From Anaerolineae bacterium (lineage in GTDB: Bacteria > Chloroflexota > Anaerolineae > Anaerolineales > UBA11858), in contig RFKO01000207.1 of NCBI GenBank assembly GCA_003694235.1, positions 1 through 11,363 of the forward strand: a DNA stretch of 11,363 nucleotides, in the 5' to 3' direction. Below the pieces are notes generated by a model. That model made no database searches and was not told where the DNA came from. It worked only from the letters and a program-made list of their open reading frames with translations. Positions 6,720 through 11,363 of this stretch are shown one piece after another. A program made the position numbers and the translations under genes. Numbering within the stretch: position 1 is the first letter of the stretch; each line of letters starts with the position of its first letter.

Positions 6720-7830
6720 ATTGCGTGTGGCGGTGCTCTTCGGTGGCCGGTCGGGCGAACACGAGGTCTCGCTGATGTCGGCGCGCTCGGTGTTGAAGTA
6801 TCTGGATAAAGAGCGCTATCACCTGATCGAGGTGGGCATCACCCACCAGGGAGAATGGCTGGCCGGTGAAGGTGCGCTGGATGCTTTTGAGCGCGGCGAA
6901 CTCGACCGGCTGACACCGGTAACGCTGCTGCCCGATCCGACGCGAAAAGGCCTGTACCGGCTCTCCGCCGAGGGCGAGTCGGCTGTGCTGACGCGTTACG
7001 CCGCCGTGGATGTCTTTTTCCCTGTGTTGCACGGGACGTTTGGGGAAGATGGCACGATCCAGGGATTGTTCGAGATGGCCGGTGTGGCCTACGTGGGCGC
7101 CGGTGTGCTTGGCTCCTCCCTGGGCATGGACAAGGCCGCTTTCAAGGATGTGATGCGGGCCAACGGCGTGCCGGTGGTGGAATCGCTGCTCTTCACCCGT
7201 CGCGAAATCGAGCAAGAGATGGATGACGTGCTGGCGCAGGTTGCCGCTACTTTCGAGTTCCCCGTGTTCGTCAAACCGGCCAACATGGGTTCTTCGGTGG
7301 GGGTGAATAAGTGCCGTTCGCGGGCCGATTTGATGGAAGGTTTGCTGGAGGCGGTGCAGTATGACCGCCGTGTGCTGGTGGAGCGCGGTGTGGAGGCGCG
7401 CGAGATAGAAATCAGCGTGCTGGGTAACGAGCGGCCGCGGGCTTCCGTGCCCGGTGAGGTGTTGCCGGCGGCTGAGTTCTATACCTACGAGGCCAAGTAC
7501 CACGACGAGCGTTCGCAAACGGTGGTGCCGGCCGATTTGCCTTTCGAGACTTCGGAAGCCATGCGCGCCGCGGCGGTGAGGGCTTACCGTGCTATTGATT
7601 GCGCCGGTATGGCACGGGTGGATTTTCTGCTCGACCGCCGCAGCGGTGAGTTCTACCTCAACGAAGTGAACACCATCCCGGGGTTCACGCAGATCAGCAT
7701 GTATCCCAAGCTGTGGGAGGCCAGCGGGTTGCCCTACCCGCAATTGTTGGACGAGTTGATCGCGCTGGCGCTGGAGCGGCGAGAAGAGCGCGACCGCACG
7801 CGCTGGCGCTATGAACGTGATGGAGAGTAA
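6709..7830 (+). CDS. ddl: D-alanine--D-alanine ligase
   Basis: ATP-grasp ligase joining two D-Ala molecules for addition to UDP-MurNAc-tripeptide. It has 373 aa, closer to the longer DdlA-type than to the 306-aa DdlB. Motifs in order: LFGGRSGEHEVS (10-21) with Glu17 binding the first D-Ala; FPVLHGTFGEDG; GSSLGMDK; FVKPANMGSSVG in the ATP and substrate loop; EIEISVLGN; EAKY with Tyr264; ARVDFLLD; and LNEVNTIPGFT, the metal-binding segment. Tyr264 aligns with E. coli DdlB Tyr216, the residue replaced in D-Ala-D-Lac ligases, so a D-Ala-D-Ala product and vancomycin sensitivity are inferred. ATG 6709 sits inside the murB end, with GGAAAGG upstream; a TTG at 6688 is in frame but unlikely. The stop shares one base with the ftsQ ATG (TAATG). 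Confidence 0.97.
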   Translation: MSDKLRVAVLFGGRSGEHEVSLMSARSVLKYLDKERYHLIEVGITHQGEWLAGEGALDAFERGELDRLTPVTLLPDPTRKGLYRLSAEGESAVLTRYAAVDVFFPVLHGTFGEDGTIQGLFEMAGVAYVGAGVLGSSLGMDKAAFKDVMRANGVPVVESLLFTRREIEQEMDDVLAQVAATFEFPVFVKPANMGSSVGVNKCRSRADLMEGLLEAVQYDRRVLVERGVEAREIEISVLGNERPRASVPGEVLPAAEFYTYEAKYHDERSQTVVPADLPFETSEAMRAAAVRAYRAIDCAGMARVDFLLDRRSGEFYLNEVNTIPGFTQISMYPKLWEASGLPYPQLLDELIALALERREERDRTRWRYERDGE

Positions 7831-8828
7831 TGCGCGAGGATAAGCACCCTCTCACCCGGGCCGAGCGAGTACGTGCCCGTCGGCAGCAGCGGAAGCGCAC
7901 GCCTGCAAAGCCCGTCGCAGCTGTGCAGCCCGTACGGTCTGAACTGCCGCCGGTGCTGGTGCGGCGCGATCGCTCGGAGAGTCGCTGGACGCGCCCCGGA
8001 CGTCGGAAGCGACTGCGGCGGCGGCTGGATTTCGCGCTGCCCTCGCCTGGGTTGGAGGTGCGCTTGCCGGCCCTGCCGTTGATCCGACCGGGGTGGCGCG
8101 CGCTCTCGGCTGCGGTTGCCCTGACGGCGGCTGTGTTGGTGTATCTCCTCTGGGCGTTGCCCGCTTTCCGCGTGCAGCAGGTCCGTGTGGAGGGCGCTCG
8201 CTATATCGCACCGCAGCAGATTATCGCCTCCATGCTGGTGCTCAACCGGCCGGTCGTTGCGCTCGACCCGTTGCAACTTGAAGAGCGGTTGCTGAGCATG
8301 TTCGATGCCTTCGAAGACGTGAGCGTGTGGGTGGGGTTCCCGGCGCAGGTGGTTGTGCAGGTGCGCGAACGACAGCCGGTGTTAATCTGGGAAGTAGATG
8401 GTGAGACGTTATTTGTGGATGAGAACGGCAACCGCTTCGGCGGTGTGCAGGTGCAGGCCGACCTCCCGCGTGTGCAGGCTGCCGTTTTGCCGCCGGCGCC
8501 GGTGGAGGCGTCTGTGCTGGCGGAGGCTGAGCCGTTGGTCGGCGAGGCGGCCGCGGAGAGCATTCCACAGGCGGTGATGTCGCCGCAGATGGTGGAGGCG
8601 GTGGTCTGGCTGGCCGGGCAGTTGCCCCCGGGCGTTGACCTGACCTATGATGCCGGGCACGGCTTTGGCTGGTGGGACCCTCGCGGCTGGCAGGTATTCT
8701 TCGGCGATGCAACCGACGCACAGATGAAAATTGCCATTTATTCCGCCGTAGTCGCCGAGTTGCAGCGTCGAGGCATTCAACCCTCTGTAATTAGCGTGGA
8801 ATTTCCCCACGCACCGTATTACCGGTAG
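7830..8828 (+). CDS. ftsQ: Cell division protein FtsQ/DivIB
   Basis: Bitopic divisome protein of 332 aa. Layout: an Arg-rich, basic cytoplasmic tail (1-88), one TM helix (about 89-110, ending YLLWALPAF), a POTRA domain (about 113-183) beginning FRVQQVRVEGARYIAPQQI and ending VVVQVRERQPV, then the beta domain with LFVDENGNRFG. In the family FtsQ links FtsL/FtsB to FtsI/FtsW outside the membrane; neither ftsL nor ftsB is seen here. An Ala/Pro/Glu-rich stretch at about 214-248 looks like a linker insertion in the beta domain; after it the fold continues to the C-terminus (VISVEFPHAPYYR). The position just before ftsA and ftsZ supports the call, since sequence conservation in FtsQ is low. GGAG at 7822-7825 is 4 nt before the ATG, which overlaps the ddl stop. 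Confidence 0.9.
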   Translation: MREDKHPLTRAERVRARRQQRKRTPAKPVAAVQPVRSELPPVLVRRDRSESRWTRPGRRKRLRRRLDFALPSPGLEVRLPALPLIRPGWRALSAAVALTAAVLVYLLWALPAFRVQQVRVEGARYIAPQQIIASMLVLNRPVVALDPLQLEERLLSMFDAFEDVSVWVGFPAQVVVQVRERQPVLIWEVDGETLFVDENGNRFGGVQVQADLPRVQAAVLPPAPVEASVLAEAEPLVGEAAAESIPQAVMSPQMVEAVVWLAGQLPPGVDLTYDAGHGFGWWDPRGWQVFFGDATDAQMKIAIYSAVVAELQRRGIQPSVISVEFPHAPYYR

Positions 8829-8839
8829 GAAAGGAAGCG

Positions 8840-10081
8840 ATGGACGCCCCGATCATTGTTGGCCTGGATGTCGGCACGACGAAAATCTGCACGCTGGTTG
8901 CCCGCCTGGAAACCGGTAACCGACTGCGCATTCTGGGGGTGGGGATCGAGCCGTCGCGCGGTCTGCGCAAGGGCGCGGTGGTGGATCTGCAGGCAGCCGG
9001 CGCGGCAATCGCTCGCTCGGTGGAGAAGGCCGAACGCACCTCCGGCCTGGAAATCGATTCCGCCTTGGTGAGCATGGCCGGGGCGCACATCGAATCGCAG
9101 AACAGCCGCGGGGTGGTGGCGGTTTCCGGCAAAACCATCGAGGCGGAGGATGTCCGTCGGGCGGTGGAGGCCGCCCGGGCGGTGACTATCCCCCATAACC
9201 GCGAGATGATCCACGTCATCCAACGCGGCTTTGTGGTGGACGGTCAGGAAGGTATCCGCATGCCGATCGGCATGCACGGCTACCGGCTGGAAGTAGAGAC
9301 GCATGTGATCACCGCGGCCGCGCCTACGGTGGAGAATCTGCGCCAGGCGGTGGCCGCCGCGGGAGTGCACGTCAGCCAGTTTGTGCTCAACCCGCTGGCC
9401 TCGGCGGAAATCGTGCTCTCTGAGAGCGAGCGCGAGATGGGCGTGGTGGTGTGCGACATCGGCGGCGGTACAACGGATATGGCCATCTTCATCGACGGCG
9501 ATGTCTGGCATACCATGGTGTTGGCCGTCGGCGGCAATCACATCACCTCGGATATTGCCCATGGGCTGCACCTTTCGCTGGAGCAGGCCGAGGAGGTCAA
9601 ATTGCGGCATGGGCATGCCCTGCAGGACGAGATCGACCCTGAGGAGGCTTTTTACATTCATCCTTACGGAGAAGATGAGCCGGTGCAGGTGTTGCGCCGC
9701 GATCTGGCGCACATTATCGAAGCGCGTGTGGAAGAGATCTTCAGCCTGGTGTTACAGGAGATCAAGCGCTCGGGTTACGATGGTCTGCTGCCTGCCGGCA
9801 TGGTGCTGACCGGCGGCGTGAGCGCTTTGCCCGGTATCCGCAAGCTGGCGCGGCGGGTGTTGGGGATGCCGGTGCAGGTGGCGCAGCCGGCTAACCTGTT
9901 GGGGATGGTGGATCAGCTGGATTCGCCGGCTTTTTCCACCAGCGTGGGCTTGCTGCGCTGGGCCTTGTTGATGAGCGAGTTCAATGGCGTGTATCGCGCC
10001 CCTTCCCGGCGCATGCCGCGGCCGGGAGAGGGTGTGGATTGGGATAAGATGAAGAGCTTTATACGGCGCTTACTGCCGTGA
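8840..10081 (+). CDS. ftsA: Cell division protein FtsA
   Basis: Actin-like ATPase that anchors FtsZ filaments to the membrane and recruits later divisome proteins. It has 413 aa, near the E. coli length of 420. The phosphate-1 motif is [12 protein letters not shown] (8-19), the 1C (SHS2-like) domain follows at about 80-165, phosphate-2 is DIGGGTTD (206-213), and the adenosine motif is [10 protein letters not shown] near residue 320. The C-terminus, [13 protein letters not shown], is an amphipathic membrane-targeting helix, as expected. The DivIVA-type and MreB-type alternatives are excluded by the 1C domain and the C-terminal helix. ATG 8840 has AGGAAAGGA just upstream and follows the ftsQ stop by 11 nt. 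An 18-bp perfect palindrome lies within the gene at 9258-9275. Confidence 0.98.
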   Translation: MDAPIIVGLDVGTTKICTLVARLETGNRLRILGVGIEPSRGLRKGAVVDLQAAGAAIARSVEKAERTSGLEIDSALVSMAGAHIESQNSRGVVAVSGKTIEAEDVRRAVEAARAVTIPHNREMIHVIQRGFVVDGQEGIRMPIGMHGYRLEVETHVITAAAPTVENLRQAVAAAGVHVSQFVLNPLASAEIVLSESEREMGVVVCDIGGGTTDMAIFIDGDVWHTMVLAVGGNHITSDIAHGLHLSLEQAEEVKLRHGHALQDEIDPEEAFYIHPYGEDEPVQVLRRDLAHIIEARVEEIFSLVLQEIKRSGYDGLLPAGMVLTGGVSALPGIRKLARRVLGMPVQVAQPANLLGMVDQLDSPAFSTSVGLLRWALLMSEFNGVYRAPSRRMPRPGEGVDWDKMKSFIRRLLP

Positions 10082-10106
10082 AAAGGCACAGAAATGGCAA
10101 AACGTC

Positions 10107-10115
10107 TGGTACAAT
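10107..10115 (+). promoter_or_regulatory. Candidate extended -10 promoter for ftsZ
   Basis: TGGTACAAT matches the extended -10 pattern TGnTAnnnT, one mismatch from TATAAT. No good -35 box is seen 17 bp upstream (10087-10092 reads CACAGA), which is usual for extended -10 promoters. Transcription would start near 10122, giving a leader of about 43 nt. It lies in the only sizeable gap in the cluster, between ftsA and ftsZ, where separate ftsZ expression would make sense. Inferred only. Confidence 0.5.
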
Positions 10116-10152
10116 GGTTCAATCCTCAGCCGTTGCGGTTGAGGGGCGAACG

Positions 10153-10158
10153 AGGAGG
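10153..10158 (+). promoter_or_regulatory. Consensus ribosome binding site for ftsZ
   Basis: AGGAGG, the full Shine-Dalgarno core, lies 6 nt before ATG 10165 and 3 nt before ATG 10162. It decides the start of ftsZ against the in-frame GTG at 10078 that overlaps the ftsA stop. It is the best site in the window, fitting the high level at which FtsZ is normally made. Confidence 0.85.
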
Positions 10159-10164
10159 AAGATG

Positions 10165-11268
10165 ATGCAAACCATGAATCAACCTGAGTCCTTTGCCCGG
10201 ATCAAAGTGGTCGGCGTGGGCGGCGGCGGTTGCAATGCCGTGGATCGAATGATCGAGGAGGGTATGCAGGGCGTCGAGTTCATTGCGGTGAACACGGATG
10301 CCCAGGCATTGGCGCTCTCGCGAGCAGAAACGCGCGTCCGTATCGGTGATAAGTTGACCCGCGGCCTGGGTTCTGGCGGCGATCCCGAAATCGGCAAGAA
10401 GGCGGCCGAAGAATCTGCCGAAGAACTCTACAACGTGCTCAAAGGGGCGGATATGGTCTTTGTGACCGCCGGTATGGGCGGTGGTACCGGCACTGGTGCC
10501 TCGTCTATTGTGGCGCAGATCGCCCGGGAAATCGGCGCGCTGACCATTGGCGTGGTCACCCGGCCGTTTACCTTTGAGGGCGCCCGCCGCATTCAGTCTG
10601 CCGAGTTGGGCATTGCCACGCTCAAGGAACATGCCGACACGCTGATCGTCATTCCCAACGACCGTCTGTTGCAGATTGTGGACAAGCGTTCTTCGCTGCA
10701 GGATGCCTTCAAGGTGGCAGATGATGTCTTGCGGCAGGGTATTCAGGGCATTTCAGAGTTGATCACCGTACCCGGCTTGATCAATCTGGACTTTGCCGAT
10801 GTGCGTACCATCATGTCCGAGGGTGGGGCGGCGTTGATGGCCGTCGGCGTGGCCTCGGGTGAAGATCGGGCGCGCGACGCTGCCGAGCAGGCGATATCCA
10901 GCAAATTGCTGGATATCACCATCGACGGCGCGCGCGGCATCCTGTTCAACGTGACCGGTGGCCCCAGCCTGACGCTGTTCGAGGTCAATCAGGCCGCTGC
11001 CATCATCAAGGAGACCGCTCACCCCGACGTCAACCTGATTTTCGGCGCGGTGATTGATCCCGATATGGGCGATGAGCTGCGCATCACGGTGATTGCCACC
11101 GGCTTCGATAGCTCTGGTCTGCCGCGCCGGTTGATGCAACGCCCCAGGGCGGTGACGCAGGAGCAGCACGGCGAGCCGCCGGCGGAGAAGAAGACCTTCC
11201 AGCCGCGCACGCTGAACACCGATGACCTGGATATCCCCACCTTTTTGCGCAATCGCGTGCGTTCCTGA
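10165..11268 (+). CDS. ftsZ: Cell division GTPase FtsZ
   Basis: Tubulin homologue that polymerises with GTP into the Z ring. It has 367 aa from ATG 10165, chosen for the AGGAGG 6 nt upstream; ATG 10162 is nearly as good. The GTPase domain starts at [17 protein letters not shown] and contains VNTDAQAL, the tubulin signature GGGTGTG (105-111), VIPNDRLL, and the T7 catalytic loop NLDFAD (207-212), which completes the active site of the neighbouring subunit. The C-terminal domain has [22 protein letters not shown] and ITVIATGF. After a short variable linker comes the conserved tail [10 protein letters not shown], which binds FtsA and other partners. An in-frame GTG at 10078 would add 29 residues that do not resemble FtsZ and is rejected. 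A 12-bp-arm palindrome lies in the gene at 10893-10917. Confidence 0.99.
   Translation: MQTMNQPESFARIKVVGVGGGGCNAVDRMIEEGMQGVEFIAVNTDAQALALSRAETRVRIGDKLTRGLGSGGDPEIGKKAAEESAEELYNVLKGADMVFVTAGMGGGTGTGASSIVAQIAREIGALTIGVVTRPFTFEGARRIQSAELGIATLKEHADTLIVIPNDRLLQIVDKRSSLQDAFKVADDVLRQGIQGISELITVPGLINLDFADVRTIMSEGGAALMAVGVASGEDRARDAAEQAISSKLLDITIDGARGILFNVTGGPSLTLFEVNQAAAIIKETAHPDVNLIFGAVIDPDMGDELRITVIATGFDSSGLPRRLMQRPRAVTQEQHGEPPAEKKTFQPRTLNTDDLDIPTFLRNRVRS
10893..10917. repeat. Perfect 12-bp inverted repeat inside ftsZ
   Basis: The arms GATATCCAGCAA (10893-10904) and TTGCTGGATATC (10906-10917) are exact reverse complements around a single A. It lies in coding sequence for the ISSKLLDI segment and uses ATA for the first Ile, a codon that is rare in a GC-rich genome. 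The near-zero loop suits a DNA-binding palindrome better than an RNA hairpin. Function unknown. Confidence 0.85.
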
Positions 11269-11277
11269 AGTAAGGAT

Positions 11278-11305
11278 CTTCTACCAGCCCTCCTCCTGGT
11301 AGAAG
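11278..11305 (+). terminator. Hairpin after ftsZ, possible terminator or 3' stabiliser
   Basis: The perfect 10-bp stem CTTCTACCAG / CTGGTAGAAG with an 8-nt loop starts 9 nt after the ftsZ stop. There is no T run directly after it (TGGACGCTTTT follows), so it may protect the mRNA 3' end or help termination rather than terminate alone. Confidence 0.5.
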
Positions 11306-11321
11306 TGGACGCTTTTGCCTG

Positions 11322-11361
11322 CGCTCCCCGCCACTGCTCTCGCGCGGGGAGCGAAAATTTT
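11322..11361 (+). terminator. Rho-independent terminator-like hairpin
   Basis: The 10-bp GC-rich stem CGCTCCCCGC (11322-11331) / GCGGGGAGCG (11344-11353), with a 12-nt loop, is followed by AAAATTTT. The TTTT at 11313-11316 could extend the stem by pairing with the AAAA, leaving the final T run as release signal. It probably ends the ftsZ transcript; because of its symmetry it might also serve a convergent gene beyond the window. Confidence 0.6.
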
Positions 11362-11363
11362 AA

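Noticed and set aside
6595..7743. 382-codon minus-strand frame opposite ddl
   Set aside because: Shadow of the Ddl coding frame; no recognisable domain and full overlap with a secure gene.
8819..9712. 297-codon minus-strand frame opposite ftsA
   Set aside because: Antisense shadow of an intact FtsA, His/Arg-rich with no domain.
10078..10164. GTG start overlapping the ftsA stop that would extend FtsZ by 29 residues
   Set aside because: The added residues do not look like FtsZ, the region holds a promoter-like element, and AGGAGG sits next to the ATG pair at 10162/10165.
1..11363. CRISPR arrays, tRNA or rRNA genes, insertion sequences, toxin-antitoxin or defence genes
   Set aside because: None seen. 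The window is filled with wall and division genes, and no direct-repeat array or cloverleaf sequence was noticed.

Overview
The window is a stretch of the dcw (division and cell wall) cluster. Every gene lies on the + strand and they are packed almost end to end: murD (5' end cut off by the window), ftsW, murG, a CvpA-like membrane protein gene, murC, an unrecognised 59-codon gene, murB, ddl, ftsQ, ftsA and ftsZ. Most junctions overlap by 1 to 89 bases or are separated by a few bases. The only real gap is about 83 bp between ftsA and ftsZ, and it holds an extended -10 promoter candidate and a strong ribosome binding site. After ftsZ come two hairpins, the second shaped like a rho-independent terminator, so the transcription unit appears to end at the right edge.

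The DNA is GC-rich. The gene order, the style of the Mur ligases (for example NDSIATAPE in MurD), the GGTGGGVYPALAV start of MurG and the CvpA-like insertion suggest a member of the Chloroflexota, probably Anaerolineae or a relative. This is inference from recall of such proteins; no search was run.

Together the genes cover several steps of wall synthesis. MurB reduces UDP-GlcNAc-enolpyruvate to UDP-MurNAc, MurC adds L-Ala, MurD adds D-Glu, and Ddl makes D-Ala-D-Ala. MurG converts lipid I to lipid II, and FtsW is the septal SEDS glycosyltransferase. FtsQ, FtsA and FtsZ form part of the divisome, with FtsZ as the ring and FtsA as its membrane anchor. murE, murF, mraY, ftsI and ftsL are not in the window and may lie upstream of murD.

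I see no new multi-gene defence or mobile system. The items most worth a second look are: a small acidic protein gene with an excellent ribosome binding site between murC and murB; a CvpA-like membrane protein inside the cluster; a MurG that lacks both the N-terminal loop histidine and the HEQN motif; an 89-bp ftsW/murG overlap; and a perfect 12-bp-arm palindrome inside ftsZ.
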